A DNA stretch of 64,000 nucleotides, taken from positions 496,001-560,000 of the forward strand of contig NZ_KZ319339.1 in the NCBI RefSeq assembly GCF_002744735.1. Direction: 5' to 3'. Below the pieces are notes generated by a model. That model searched no databases, was not told where the DNA came from, and saw only the letters and a program-made list of their open reading frames with translations. Source of the stretch: Marinobacter guineae. Its GTDB lineage: Bacteria; Pseudomonadota; Gammaproteobacteria; Pseudomonadales; Oleiphilaceae. Made by a program: the position numbers and the translations under genes. This document shows, one piece after another, positions 1 through 9,533 of this stretch; the first letter of the stretch is position 1, and every line of letters begins with the position of its first letter.

Positions 1-6
1 GTGCCG

Positions 7-1047
7 TCAGGGGCTCTCGGGCCCGGCAACAATGCCGGGTTCCATTTCCAGAACAACTCCGAACCGCTTCTCAACGGATTCCCGGATCTCCTCCGCCAGC
101 GCCAGGATGTCGCTGCCACTTCCTCCGGAATGATTGATCAGCACCAGTGCCTGCCGGTTGTGAACCCCCACCCGGGCATTCCGGAAACCTTTCCAACCGC
201 ACTGGTCAATCAGCCAGGCCGCCGCCAGTTTAACGCCGTGCTCCTGAGGGTAACCGACAATATCCGGGTGGCGGGTTCTGAGCGCTTCGAACTGCGCCGT
301 AACCACCACCGGATTCTTGAAGAAGCTGCCGGCGTTAGGGATGATGGCCGGGTCTGGAAGCTTTCGCCTCCGGATTGCCATAACCGCCTCGGCTACTTCC
401 AGAGGAGTCAGCTCAGATTCCGGGGTATCACCCAGGTATTCCTGAAGATCTCGATATCCGAGCGTCAGAGGCTTGTTACGTGACAGACCCAGACGGATTT
501 CGGTAATCACGAAACGACCGGGGTTGTGCTTGAACAGGCTATCGCGATAGGCGAAACGGCACTCGGCGTTGTCGAGAATAACCAGCTCACCGGTGATGCG
601 ATCCAGTGCCCTTACCGATTCCAGACAGTCGCACAGTTCAACCCCATAGGCGCCGATATTCTGGACCGGGGCAGCACCTGCGGTTCCCGGAATCAGCGCC
701 AGGTTTTCAATACCGCGATAACCGGCTCTGGCAGCATACAGAACCGCTTCGTGCCAGTTTTCTCCGGCTCCCAGAACCAGCGTGGCCCGATGATCAACCA
801 CCCGCTCCCAGCGGCGCGCCCGAATGGCCATACGAATAACCAGCCCCTGGAAATCACGGGCAAACACCAGATTGCTTCCACCGCCGAGAATCAGGGGCTC
901 GTGCTGTCCACTTGCTGCCCAGTCCAATGCCGTGGCCAATTCGGAGGCACTTTCAACTTCCACATAGAAACTGGCCAGGGCGGGCACATGAAGCGTGTTC
1001 AGCGCCCCAAGCTCAACGTTCTCCCGGATCTCCGGCTTCTGTCTCAA
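7..1047 (-). CDS. murB: UDP-N-acetylmuramate dehydrogenase
   Basis: MurB reduces UDP-GlcNAc-enolpyruvate to UDP-MurNAc with NADPH and FAD, the second committed step of peptidoglycan precursor synthesis in the cytoplasm. The 346-residue product has the FAD-binding region with GGGSNL at 55-60 and PGTAGAAPVQNIGAYG at 120-135, then the substrate-binding domain with YRDS (167-170) and NAGSFFKNP, whose Ser241 matches the catalytic serine of the Escherichia coli enzyme. The length fits the type I family. Its ATG overlaps the stop codon of the upstream phosphatase gene by 4 bp, so it is translationally coupled as the last visible gene of the minus-strand operon. Confidence 0.97.
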   Translation of the reverse strand: MRQKPEIRENVELGALNTLHVPALASFYVEVESASELATALDWAASGQHEPLILGGGSNLVFARDFQGLVIRMAIRARRWERVVDHRATLVLGAGENWHEAVLYAARAGYRGIENLALIPGTAGAAPVQNIGAYGVELCDCLESVRALDRITGELVILDNAECRFAYRDSLFKHNPGRFVITEIRLGLSRNKPLTLGYRDLQEYLGDTPESELTPLEVAEAVMAIRRRKLPDPAIIPNAGSFFKNPVVVTAQFEALRTRHPDIVGYPQEHGVKLAAAWLIDQCGWKGFRNARVGVHNRQALVLINHSGGSGSDILALAEEIRESVEKRFGVVLEMEPGIVAGPESP

Positions 1048-1523
1048 GCCAGACGCCCCCGGATGTCGGCCAGCAAACCTTCCCCGGCTTCATGGATCAG
1101 ATCGAGAACCACCTCGAAGCCGTCTGCGCCACCATAGTAGGGATCCGGCACTTCATCCTGTAAGGAGCTACCATACTCCAGGAACAACGCCGGGCGGGTG
1201 CCACCGTTCTGGTGCCAGACATCCCGGATGTCCGCGAGGTTCTGGTGGTCCATTACCAGCACGTAGTCGAAACGGTCCAGATCCTCGGGGCTGAATTGGC
1301 GTGCCCGCAAGCCGCTGATATCAATGCCACGCCGTTGCGCCGCTTCCTGGGCCCGGGCATCCGGGCTTTTTCCGATGTGCCAGTGGCCGGTACCACAGGA
1401 ATCAATCTCTACCTGTTCAGCCATGCCGGCCTGCTCAACCAGGGTACGAAAGACGCCCTCGGCACTGGGCGAGCGACAGATATTGCCCAAACAAACGAAT
1501 AGTACCCTTACCGGATCAGCCAT
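1044..1523 (-). CDS. Low-molecular-weight protein-tyrosine phosphatase
   Basis: This is a 159-residue cytoplasmic phosphatase of the LMW-PTP family. The P-loop signature CLGNICRS starts at Cys11 (nucleophile) with Arg17, and the general-acid DPYY motif is at Asp127. It sits between kdsB (8-bp overlap) and murB (4-bp overlap). Relatives such as Wzb and Etp dephosphorylate tyrosine kinases that control exopolysaccharide export. No partner kinase is visible in this window, so the substrate is unknown. A copy between kdsB and murB is, from memory, also found in Pseudomonas, so the location is conserved rather than specific. Confidence 0.95.
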   Translation of the reverse strand: MADPVRVLFVCLGNICRSPSAEGVFRTLVEQAGMAEQVEIDSCGTGHWHIGKSPDARAQEAAQRRGIDISGLRARQFSPEDLDRFDYVLVMDHQNLADIRDVWHQNGGTRPALFLEYGSSLQDEVPDPYYGGADGFEVVLDLIHEAGEGLLADIRGRLA

Positions 1524-2310
1524 TGTCGTTGTTCCTCCTTTCCAGCCATTGCCTCACCCGTTGCAGATCGCTTTCGGTGTCCACGCCGGCGGGCGGTTTC
1601 ACCGACGCCACATCCACGTGGATCCGGGCACCGTTATACAGGGCTCGCAGTTGTTCAAGAGACTCGGTGATCTCCGTGGGCGCGGGCGACCAACTGACAA
1701 ATTGCCCGAGTACCGAGACCCGATACCCGTAGATGCCGATGTGCCGGAAATAACCGATGTTATCAGGCATGGAAACGTCGATACCGGTTAACGGTGTACC
1801 ACCCTGCCAATGGTCCCGGGCCCAGGGTATCGGCGCGCGGCTGAAATAATGGGCCATGCCCTGATGATCAAACACCACCTTGACGACGTTGGGATTAAAA
1901 ACCTGCTCCGGGTCGTGGATGCGCTCGCACAGGGTCGCAATTGCGGCTTCCGGGTAGAGCTCCAGATTGTCCGCAACCTGGTTGATCAGCTCTGGCGGAA
2001 TCAGGGGCTCATCACCCTGCACGTTAACGACACGATGGTCCGGCTCAAAACCGAGCGCCCGTGCTACTTCTTCCAGCCGGTCGGTACCGCTGGCATGGTT
2101 TGGCGATGTCATGACCACTTCAGCACCGAAGCCCTCGCAGACGCTCCGGATACGCTCATCATCTGTGGCGACAACAACCCGATCTGCCCGGCTTTCGCCG
2201 GCACGCTCACAGACATGCTGAATCATGGGCTTTCCGGAGACATCCGCCAGCGGCTTCCCGGGAAGGCGGGTGGAGGCATATCGGGCCGGAATCACAACGG
2301 TAAAAGACAT
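1516..2310 (-). CDS. kdsB: CMP-KDO synthetase (3-deoxy-manno-octulosonate cytidylyltransferase)
   Basis: KdsB activates KDO with CTP to give CMP-KDO, the donor for the inner core sugar on lipid A. The protein begins [20 protein letters not shown], the typical nucleotidyltransferase N-terminus, and continues with [10 protein letters not shown] and NVQGDEPLI. The open frame extends 25 codons further upstream, but those residues do not resemble the family and run into the preceding gene, so the ATG at 2310 is chosen (264 residues). It lies between the Trm112-like gene (28-bp gap) and the phosphatase gene (8-bp overlap), with lpxK and msbA in the same operon, all serving LPS assembly. Confidence 0.96.
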   Translation of the reverse strand: MSFTVVIPARYASTRLPGKPLADVSGKPMIQHVCERAGESRADRVVVATDDERIRSVCEGFGAEVVMTSPNHASGTDRLEEVARALGFEPDHRVVNVQGDEPLIPPELINQVADNLELYPEAAIATLCERIHDPEQVFNPNVVKVVFDHQGMAHYFSRAPIPWARDHWQGGTPLTGIDVSMPDNIGYFRHIGIYGYRVSVLGQFVSWSPAPTEITESLEQLRALYNGARIHVDVASVKPPAGVDTESDLQRVRQWLERRNNDNG

Positions 2311-2338
2311 GATGTAGCTATCCTGATGACCTTTGACT

Positions 2339-2527
2339 TTAGCGCTTGTGCAGGCGCTCGTCGGTAGAGAGAGTCCGGGCCTCACTGGCCAGCATCACCG
2401 GAATCCCCTCCCGGATCGGAAAGGCCATGGCATCCTGATAGCAAACCAGCTCGGTTCGGGCATCATTAAGTTTCAGATCTCCCTTGCAGACCGGACAGGC
2501 CAGCATCGCCAATAATTTTTTATCCAT
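2339..2527 (-). CDS. Trm112-family small zinc-ribbon-like protein (YcaR type)
   Basis: This is a 62-residue protein beginning [20 protein letters not shown], with a CPVC knuckle at 11-14, a third cysteine near residue 29 and the family ending [11 protein letters not shown]. Eukaryotic and archaeal Trm112 activates methyltransferases, but the role of the short bacterial YcaR-type proteins is not settled. It is inserted between lpxK (19-bp gap) and kdsB (28-bp gap), the same position as E. coli ycaR, which supports the family call and suggests a constitutive operon member. Function in LPS synthesis is not implied by the sequence. Confidence 0.93.
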   Translation of the reverse strand: MDKKLLAMLACPVCKGDLKLNDARTELVCYQDAMAFPIREGIPVMLASEARTLSTDERLHKR

Positions 2528-2546
2528 GGTGCTTACTCACTCGATA

Positions 2547-3572
2547 TCAAGAAGTTAACTGTTCGGAGCACTGGCGAACCCGGGCCAGAAAAGCGTCCCG
2601 GAAACGGTCTGGCAACCTGGCCTCAACCGTCAGGCTCCAGGCATTGTCAGGGGCGAAATCACGGCACTTTACCGCGTCTTTCGCGGTCATTACGATCATG
2701 CCATCGCCGCTCGGATTCAGATCGGCCGGGCGAAACCGGTGATGATCAGGAAACGCCGTCTCGGAAACCACGGCACCCAATGCCCTGAGTGTATCGAAAA
2801 AACGGGACGGGTTGCCGATTCCGGCCACTGCCCTTACGGCTTGTCCTTCAAGATCAGAAACAGAACGGGTTTTCCCGGTCCTGACATGAACCAGGGTCCC
2901 CGGCTCAAGCACCATCGAATACATCTCCGGGTGCTCAATACCGTCAAAACTCTCCATGGGCTGATCGGAATAGTCCGTACCATTAACAATAACAAAATCC
3001 ACAGAGGCGAGTCGGGAGACCGGTTCCCGCAAAGGCCCGACCGGTATCAGGGCACCATTTCCAATACCCCGCTTGCCATCAAACACCGACAACTCCACAT
3101 CCCTGGGCAGCTTGTAGTGCTGGAGACCATCGTCGCATATCAGCAGATCCCCGAGGTTTTTCTCCAGGGCGTATCCGGCCCCACGCCTGCGCTCCGGATC
3201 CACAACAACCGGGCAGCCAGTACCGCGCGCCAGCATTACCGGCTCATCACCGGCCTCACAGGGATTTGTCTCGGCGTTTACTTCAACTGGATATCTGTCC
3301 GATTTGCCGCCATAGCCACGACTGAGAATCACCGGCCGCCAGCCCGCGGTGACCAACTGGGAAACAAGCCAAGCGGTCAGGGGCGATTTACCGGTGCCGC
3401 CAGAGGTGATGTTGCCCACAACCACAACCGGAACCGGCAGCGAGGCGTCACGGGCTTCCCACGCAGCACGGCGTCGTGCTTCTGAAATACTTCTATACAG
3501 CCAGGAAAGCGGGGCGAGAAATCCCAGAGGACGATGGCTGCCGTACCAGAGACGATCGACCAGTGAACTCAT
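2547..3572 (-). CDS. lpxK: Tetraacyldisaccharide 4'-kinase
   Basis: LpxK phosphorylates the 4' position of the lipid A disaccharide at the inner membrane to give lipid IVA. The 341-residue sequence has the N-terminal membrane-associated segment and a P-loop GNITSGGTGKS at 53-63, followed by the family signatures SRGYGGK, GDEPVMLA and ICDDGLQH. Its ATG overlaps the msbA stop by 4 bp, so export (MsbA) and synthesis (LpxK) are coupled, as in many gammaproteobacteria. Length and motifs are normal. Confidence 0.97.
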   Translation of the reverse strand: MSSLVDRLWYGSHRPLGFLAPLSWLYRSISEARRRAAWEARDASLPVPVVVVGNITSGGTGKSPLTAWLVSQLVTAGWRPVILSRGYGGKSDRYPVEVNAETNPCEAGDEPVMLARGTGCPVVVDPERRRGAGYALEKNLGDLLICDDGLQHYKLPRDVELSVFDGKRGIGNGALIPVGPLREPVSRLASVDFVIVNGTDYSDQPMESFDGIEHPEMYSMVLEPGTLVHVRTGKTRSVSDLEGQAVRAVAGIGNPSRFFDTLRALGAVVSETAFPDHHRFRPADLNPSGDGMIVMTAKDAVKCRDFAPDNAWSLTVEARLPDRFRDAFLARVRQCSEQLTS

Positions 3573-5347
3573 GACTGCTCGGTGAACTGCATCTGATGCA
3601 ATTGAGCGTAGGCGCCACCGGCGGCAAGAAGTTCCTCATGGCGGCCGGATTCAGCAATACGACCGTTTTCCATCACCAGTATCCGGTCTGCCTTTTCGAT
3701 CGTCGACAACCGATGCGCGATCACCAGCGTCGTGCGTCCCCGCATGACGGTTTCAAGGGCATCCTGAATGTGGCGCTCGGATTCCGTATCCAGAGCAGAG
3801 GTTGCCTCATCCAGGATCAGCACAGGCGCATTCTTGAGCAATGCCCGAGCGATAGCGAGCCTCTGGCGCTGGCCCCCGGAGAGCATCACGCCGTTATCAC
3901 CAATCATGGTGTCGAGGCCTTCGGGCATCCTGTCAATGAACTCCAGGGCATGGGCCTTGTCCGCGGCTTCACGAATTTCCTCGCGACTACACTGCCTGAG
4001 GGCGCCATAGGCGATATTGGCGGCAATGGTGTCATTGAACAGCACCACGCTTTGGGTAACCAGCGCTATCTGGGCCCGCAAGGCCTTCAGCGAAAACTCC
4101 CGCAGCGAATGACCGTCAATTCGGATATCACCTCCGGTAAATTCATAGAACCTCGGCAACAGACTCACCAGGGTGGATTTGCCGCTTCCGGAGCGGCCGA
4201 CCAGCGCGACGCTCTGCCCCGCAGGAATCTTCAGTGAAATACCTTCCAGTACGTTGTCGAGCTGGTCCCGATAGCGAAAAGACACCTCATCAAACTCGAT
4301 CTCACCTTCGACTCGACCCGGAGAATAGGTACCCGGGTCCTGCTCCGGTGGCTCATCAATGGTTTCGAACACATCGTAAGCCGCCGCCACACCTTTCTGT
4401 ATCTTGGCGTGGACAGATGTCACCTGCCGGATGGGTTTGGCCATGGTGGTGGCTGCCGTGATGAAAGCCACGAGCTGACCGGTTGTCATTTCACCCCGGA
4501 TTTCCGGGGCCAGCATCATCCAGACCAGCCCGGCAATGGCGATGGCCACCATCACCTGTATGACCGGGACACTGATCGCCTGGGTCGAGGCCATCTTGAG
4601 ACTTTGCTTGAGGTTTTTATTATTAACCTCTTGAAAACGCTCGCGCTCGTAGTCTTCACCACCAAAAGTACGGACGACCCGGTATCCGGAAATAGACTCC
4701 GATGCCACATGGGTGATGTCGCCCATGGAACCCTGAATCCGCTGACTGATTTTGCGGAAACGCTTGCTGGCATAGCTCACGACCGCGCCAATAAGCGGGC
4801 CGACGGCAAGGAAAATCAGCGTGAGTTTCCAGTTGGTGTAAAACATGTAGCCCAGCAGGCCGATGATGGTCAGACCTTCCCGGAGGGTAATGGTGACAGC
4901 GTTGGTGGTGGCTTCCGCCACCTGCTCCACATTAAAGGTGAGTTTGGAGACCAGACGCCCGGCCGCGTTGTCATCAAAGTACCGGGAAGGCAGTGTCATC
5001 AGGCGATTGAACACATCATTGCGCAGCGCATTGATCACCTGGCGGCCAACATAGCTGATGAAATACTGGCTCAGAAAGGTGCCGAGCCCCCTGAACGAAA
5101 AAACCCCGACGATGACCAGGGTAAGCATCAGGCGGTTCTGTTCGGTGGGGTTCTCAATGGCCGCAATCACGTATTCCATGGCAGCCGCCATACCGGTTGA
5201 TGCCGCGGCGTAGATAATGTTGCCCAGAACAGCCAGGGAGAACGCCAGCATGAAAGGTCTCACGTAGGCGAGCAGACGTTTGTAGGTTTCCCAGCTACCG
5301 GCCGGCGTCACTTCAGATGGATCAGGCAAAGGCTCGGTTACCCTCAC
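3569..5347 (-). CDS. msbA: Lipid A export ABC transporter, fused permease/ATPase
   Basis: MsbA flips lipid A-core across the inner membrane. The 592-residue protein has six predicted transmembrane helices in about residues 25-310, then an ABC domain with Walker A GRSGSGKST (384-392), signature LSGGQRQR (489-496) and Walker B VLILDEATSALD. It forms a half-transporter expected to work as a homodimer. It overlaps lpxK by 4 bp downstream and exbD by 4 bp upstream. In P. aeruginosa I recall msbA lying elsewhere, with exbB-exbD next to lpxK, so this operon carries an extra member relative to that genome. Confidence 0.95.
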   Translation of the reverse strand: MRVTEPLPDPSEVTPAGSWETYKRLLAYVRPFMLAFSLAVLGNIIYAAASTGMAAAMEYVIAAIENPTEQNRLMLTLVIVGVFSFRGLGTFLSQYFISYVGRQVINALRNDVFNRLMTLPSRYFDDNAAGRLVSKLTFNVEQVAEATTNAVTITLREGLTIIGLLGYMFYTNWKLTLIFLAVGPLIGAVVSYASKRFRKISQRIQGSMGDITHVASESISGYRVVRTFGGEDYERERFQEVNNKNLKQSLKMASTQAISVPVIQVMVAIAIAGLVWMMLAPEIRGEMTTGQLVAFITAATTMAKPIRQVTSVHAKIQKGVAAAYDVFETIDEPPEQDPGTYSPGRVEGEIEFDEVSFRYRDQLDNVLEGISLKIPAGQSVALVGRSGSGKSTLVSLLPRFYEFTGGDIRIDGHSLREFSLKALRAQIALVTQSVVLFNDTIAANIAYGALRQCSREEIREAADKAHALEFIDRMPEGLDTMIGDNGVMLSGGQRQRLAIARALLKNAPVLILDEATSALDTESERHIQDALETVMRGRTTLVIAHRLSTIEKADRILVMENGRIAESGRHEELLAAGGAYAQLHQMQFTEQS

Positions 5348-5769
5348 TGACTTTCAGCCTCCCGCTCCGTGGTAATGCTCAGCTTGGCAAACCCGAGGCG
5401 GCCGGCGACGTCCATGGCACGAACCACAAATTCGTGGGGGGTGCGGGCATCCGCCGTGATAATAAACGGCATCGAGCTGTCACCTTCCGCCAGCTCACGC
5501 ACGCCCCGCTCCAAAGTTTCACGGCGGTTATTGACCAGCGTACGGTCGTTCAGGATGTACTGCCCTTCGGCATTTATTACCACGTCAATCTGCTTGACCT
5601 CCGAGGCCTCTGCGGGGTCGCCGCTTGCCTCCGGCAGTTCCACTTGCAGGTGGCTCTCCCGGGTAAAGGTTGTGGAAACCATAAAGAAAATCAGCAACAG
5701 GAACACCACATCGATCAGTGGTGTCAGGTCAACCCCGACTTCCTGGCTTCTCTGGCGCTTGAACTTCAC
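5344..5769 (-). CDS. exbD: ExbD/TolR-family biopolymer transport protein
   Basis: This 141-residue protein has a short cytoplasmic N-terminus, one transmembrane helix at about 15-35 that contains the conserved aspartate Asp20 in the segment DLTPLIDVVFLLL, and a periplasmic domain. With ExbB it forms the proton-driven motor that powers TonB-type uptake or, in TolR relatives, envelope constriction. It lies 5 bp after exbB and overlaps msbA by 4 bp. No tonB gene or receptor is in the window, so the energised partner is unknown. The linkage to comEC and lpxK is the same as in Pseudomonas. Confidence 0.94.
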   Translation of the reverse strand: MKFKRQRSQEVGVDLTPLIDVVFLLLIFFMVSTTFTRESHLQVELPEASGDPAEASEVKQIDVVINAEGQYILNDRTLVNNRRETLERGVRELAEGDSSMPFIITADARTPHEFVVRAMDVAGRLGFAKLSITTEREAESQ

Positions 5770-5774
5770 GGCGT

Positions 5775-6401
5775 TCAGGCTCCTTCCACGTCGATTTCGC
5801 GGTCTCCGTGCACAACCTCAACCAGCTTGATGGCTTCCTGCTCCATGCCAACCACCAGCTCATCTACCCTGCGGATGAAGTAGCGGTGACAGATCAACGC
5901 CGGGATGGCCACACTCAGGCCGGCGGCCGTGGTAATCAGCGCCTCGGAAATACCACCGGCCAGGTTGCCTGCGTTACCGACACCTGCGAGCTGAATCTCG
6001 GCGAACACCTTGATCATGCCAATGACCGTGCCCAAGAGCCCCAGCAGCGGTGTGATGGTAGCCACGGTGCCCAGCGGATTCAGGAAGCGTTCCAGATCAT
6101 GGATCACCTGACTGGCCTCGTGTTCAATACTCTCTTTCATGATTTCGCGGCCATGCTTGGCATTGATCAGGCCGCCGGCCAGAATCCGGCCCAGGGGAGA
6201 GGATCCCTGCAGGGCTTTCAGTTTCCGGCCATTCAGTTCTTTTTTCTTGATCCAGCGCCACAATTCGTTAATGGTCTGCGGCGGTGCAACCCTGGTAGGA
6301 CGAAGCGTCCAGAAACGTTCCAGGATGATGGCAAGCGCCAGAATGGAACACGCAACAATTGGCACCATCAGAATGCCACCGGCTTTCAACAGCTCGAACA
6401 C
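5775..6401 (-). CDS. exbB: MotA/TolQ/ExbB-family proton channel protein
   Basis: The 208-residue product begins MFELLKAGGILMVPIVACS and has three transmembrane segments (about 10-30, 110-140 and 155-180) with the family motif of small residues TPLLGLLGTVIGMI. It partners with the ExbD encoded 5 bp downstream. It is 72 bp downstream of comEC on the same strand, so either read-through from comEC or a promoter in that gap drives the LPS operon. The precise sub-family (ExbB or TolQ) cannot be fixed from the sequence alone. Confidence 0.93.
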   Translation of the reverse strand: MFELLKAGGILMVPIVACSILALAIILERFWTLRPTRVAPPQTINELWRWIKKKELNGRKLKALQGSSPLGRILAGGLINAKHGREIMKESIEHEASQVIHDLERFLNPLGTVATITPLLGLLGTVIGMIKVFAEIQLAGVGNAGNLAGGISEALITTAAGLSVAIPALICHRYFIRRVDELVVGMEQEAIKLVEVVHGDREIDVEGA

Positions 6402-6473
6402 GCTTGGTCTCCCTGATTGTTTGCAAGCCGCGCTACTTTAGCATAGCTACCCGTGGAGGCCACACCTGCAATG

Positions 6474-8906
6474 TCACGGTATTTTACATTGGTCACGGGT
6501 CAGCCCCGGGCCGCTGATCCAGAACGGCGTCTCATCCCGCATTTCCTTTAACGCCAACCGGTTATCGGCAATGGTCATCATTACGCTGCCGGAACAGGCT
6601 GTGTTCAGTGAGGCGGCGCCTGACCGCCTGTACCGGGCGGTTACCATTGGGTGGGGATGACCGTAACGGTGGCGGTATCCGGCCGTGTAGATCACCCAGT
6701 CGGGATCAAGCTCCTGAACCCACGCTCCAGAAGAGGATGTCTTGCTACCATGATGGGGAGCGAGGACCACCCGACTGCCCGAATGACGCAACGTCCCGCT
6801 GGCCGAAAGATAGGCCAGATACTGCGTCTCCAAGCGGTCGGTAATATCCCCGGGCAGTATCCATTCGGTACCCGATTCGGAATGATAGATCCGGATCACA
6901 CAGGACGCATCGTTGCCTTCGGAAACACCCTGCCCCTGCCAGTAGTCGATGGTCAGATCGCCGAGGGTTTCAGTGACCCGTTCACAGGGCGCGGTGGGCA
7001 CATCGGCAATTCCATTTCTCATTGCCCCGGTTTCACCGGCCACAACACGACCGATTTCGATCTGCTCCGCGAGCTCTGATACACCTCCGGAATGATCACT
7101 GTCCGCATGGCTTATCACCAGGGTGTCGATTCGCTGGATGCCCTCGGCATGCAGATTTGGCAACAGCGTCGATTCAACGGCTGAAAACACCCCGGGCACA
7201 GATGGCCCTGTGTCGTAGACAAGGACCTCCCGGCCATGACGGACAAGCACAGACAAGCCCTGCCCGACATCCCAGACCCGGATTTCCGGCTGAGCCACCC
7301 GTGGGTTCTGCGGTATCGACGAGGGGGAATAGCCCAGCCACACAAGTGCCGACACGACCGCCACCAGCCGAAACCCGGTAAATGGCGCAAACACCATAAC
7401 TACCAACAGTATCGATAAGGCCGAGATTTCTTCGGCGCTGGCGGCGATTTCGGGCACCTGCCAGCGTGCGAGCCAGTCCAGGAAACTCCAGAGCAGACCC
7501 AGTACCAGATCAAATGCAGGCCCGAACAGATTCGCCGCATCCGGGATGGCGGCGGTAATCAGCCCGCCCGCAACCAGAAGGGGCATGACCACCAGGGACA
7601 CCCAGGGAATCGAAATCAGGTTTGCCACTAACCCCGACAGGGGCTGCCCCTGCCCGAAGGCTTCCAGAACTGGCCATAAACCGGCAAATACCGAGATCTG
7701 GGCCAGCAACAGGCTACCCAACCACCCGGCTCCTGCCAGCCGCGCCGATAACACAGCGATGAGTACCGCGACGGCAGCGAACGACAACCAGAATCCCTGG
7801 TCCAGCGGAGCTAAAGGGTCCAGCAGCAAAACCACCGCCAGAGCAACCAGGAACGGTTGCCAGACCGGAGACTGGCGCGCCAACAAAAGCAGCCAGCCGC
7901 CCACGATCACCATAACCAGTGCCCGTCGCGTGGGCACGGTAAAACCGGCCGCAAGGGCGTAGGCGGTGCAACAGACCACCACAGAAACAAAGACAATCCG
8001 GCGCCCCGTGAGTTCGTTCACGCATCGGGCCGGCCAAGCCAGCAAGAGGCGCCGGCACAAAAACCCCGCACCCAGTGCTACCAGCCCCAGGTGCAAACCC
8101 GAGATCGCGACCAGGTGGATGGTTCCCGTCGCTTTCAGCACGTCCCAGTGCTTCTGTGTCATGTACCCGCGATGACCAATCAACAGCGAGGAAACCAGCG
8201 CGAAGTGTTCGGTGCCGCCAAACCGGTTTTGTACCCAGTCGACCAGCGACAGGTGGGCACGGCGATATTGGCAGTGCAGGGAGCACTTCACGGTAGGATC
8301 CGGCTGAACACTGCGGACGCTTCCAGTGGCCCGGTATCCTTTGCGGAACAACCAGTTTTCATACCGGAAGCCTGCCGGGTTGAGGTTTCCGTGTGGTCTT
8401 TTGAGCTTGACCTCCAGGCGCAAACGGTCGCCTTGCAACCTCTCTGCGGCGTGACCATACCAGGCCAGTCGCAGCAACTTGGGTGGACGCGTGCCCGGAA
8501 CATTAGCGGGGGAAAGGTTGTGCCAATGGGTAACACAGAAACTGAAACGCAAACTGTCGAAACTCCCTGGTGACGGAATATCACACAGGTAACCGGATAC
8601 CGACAGACGTTCACCTTCGGCTTCTGGTGGCAACACTTCCGAGAGCTGGCTCCGAGCATGCCATGCTGCCCAGGAAAGCCCCAGCAGAAAGCCAAGAGCC
8701 AACACCGTCAGCCGACGGATCACGGCAGACGTTGGACGGCAAAGGGAGAAGACAAGCAGAAGTACGGACACTGCCAGCCATTCTGGAGGTGGCAGTATCG
8801 ACAGCCAATACAGTAAGATAACGCCACAAGAGAAGGCGATAACGCCCAGGACTGCAGCACCGCGCCTTCCCGGCGGGTACGGCGAGCGATTTAGACTTCC
8901 GGACAA
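6474..8906 (-). CDS. comEC: DNA internalization competence protein ComEC/Rec2
   Basis: ComEC forms the inner-membrane channel that imports single-stranded DNA during natural transformation. The 810-residue protein has N-terminal membrane helices, a DUF4131/OB-like soluble region, the multi-helix Competence domain (about 230-520, with the motif LVAISGLHLGL) and a C-terminal metallo-beta-lactamase-like domain whose metal motif SHADSDH includes His600, Asp602, Asp604 and His605. The gene is full length with no frameshift. It heads the minus-strand LPS operon and is divergent from the DUF2062 gene. The rest of the competence machinery is outside this window. Confidence 0.95.
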   Translation of the reverse strand: MSGSLNRSPYPPGRRGAAVLGVIAFSCGVILLYWLSILPPPEWLAVSVLLLVFSLCRPTSAVIRRLTVLALGFLLGLSWAAWHARSQLSEVLPPEAEGERLSVSGYLCDIPSPGSFDSLRFSFCVTHWHNLSPANVPGTRPPKLLRLAWYGHAAERLQGDRLRLEVKLKRPHGNLNPAGFRYENWLFRKGYRATGSVRSVQPDPTVKCSLHCQYRRAHLSLVDWVQNRFGGTEHFALVSSLLIGHRGYMTQKHWDVLKATGTIHLVAISGLHLGLVALGAGFLCRRLLLAWPARCVNELTGRRIVFVSVVVCCTAYALAAGFTVPTRRALVMVIVGGWLLLLARQSPVWQPFLVALAVVLLLDPLAPLDQGFWLSFAAVAVLIAVLSARLAGAGWLGSLLLAQISVFAGLWPVLEAFGQGQPLSGLVANLISIPWVSLVVMPLLVAGGLITAAIPDAANLFGPAFDLVLGLLWSFLDWLARWQVPEIAASAEEISALSILLVVMVFAPFTGFRLVAVVSALVWLGYSPSSIPQNPRVAQPEIRVWDVGQGLSVLVRHGREVLVYDTGPSVPGVFSAVESTLLPNLHAEGIQRIDTLVISHADSDHSGGVSELAEQIEIGRVVAGETGAMRNGIADVPTAPCERVTETLGDLTIDYWQGQGVSEGNDASCVIRIYHSESGTEWILPGDITDRLETQYLAYLSASGTLRHSGSRVVLAPHHGSKTSSSGAWVQELDPDWVIYTAGYRHRYGHPHPMVTARYRRSGAASLNTACSGSVMMTIADNRLALKEMRDETPFWISGPGLTRDQCKIP

Positions 8907-8987
8907 TCCTTGTCCTCCTGTATGTCACATTCACCGGCGACATCCGATGTGCCGGGATTTTAACTCCGTCTAAAGGCAGAACTTCCA

Positions 8988-9533
8988 ATGCCGAAGAAGT
9001 TCATGAAACGCTATCTGCCCTCCCCAGAGAAGGTGCAAGCGATGCAGTCGCTGAGCTTTCTGGGCGATATCCTTCACGAACCCAACCTCTGGCATATCAA
9101 TCGTCACAGTGTCGCCCGCGCCTTTCTGGTCGGCATCTGGTTCTGTTTCATACCCATGCCCTTCCAGATGCTTGCTGCGGCCTTTTTCGCGATCTGGTTC
9201 AACGCCAATCTGCCACTGTCGGTTGTCCTGGTCTGGATCAGCAATCCGGTAACCATGCCACCGATTTTCTACTTCAACTATAAAGTCGGGGCCTGGGTGC
9301 TGAGCCGCCCCGTTCTCAGTTTCGAGTTTCAGCTGTCATGGTCCTGGATCAGTGAACGGCTCATGGACATCGGAATCCCCCTGTATCTCGGATCCCTCAT
9401 CGTTGCGACCGTGTCAGCCTGCGTCGCCTACCTGGTCATCCAGTTCCTGTGGCGCCGAAAAATACGCACAGACTGGCAGGTACGGCGAATCAATCGCCGG
9501 AAACGTCGTCGGGCGGCCGATCAGACTTCCTGA
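8988..9533 (+). CDS. DUF2062 domain membrane protein
   Basis: This 181-residue protein carries the DUF2062 pattern: an aromatic-rich segment ARAFLVGIWFCFIPMPFQML, the second helix with ISNPVTMPPIFYF and a third helix near 135-155, ending in an arginine-rich tail (RRINRRKRRR). The family is of unknown function; it is common in proteobacteria and sometimes lies near glycosyltransferases. An AAAGG-like ribosome site precedes the ATG. It is divergent from comEC and convergent with lolD, overlapping the lolD 3' end by 13 bp. Confidence 0.9.
   Translation: MPKKFMKRYLPSPEKVQAMQSLSFLGDILHEPNLWHINRHSVARAFLVGIWFCFIPMPFQMLAAAFFAIWFNANLPLSVVLVWISNPVTMPPIFYFNYKVGAWVLSRPVLSFEFQLSWSWISERLMDIGIPLYLGSLIVATVSACVAYLVIQFLWRRKIRTDWQVRRINRRKRRRAADQTS

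Noticed and set aside
8288..8695. Open frame of 135 codons within the comEC gene on the same strand
   Set aside because: It is out of frame with comEC, which is intact over 810 residues with its metal motif, so this is not a separate gene or a frameshifted part.
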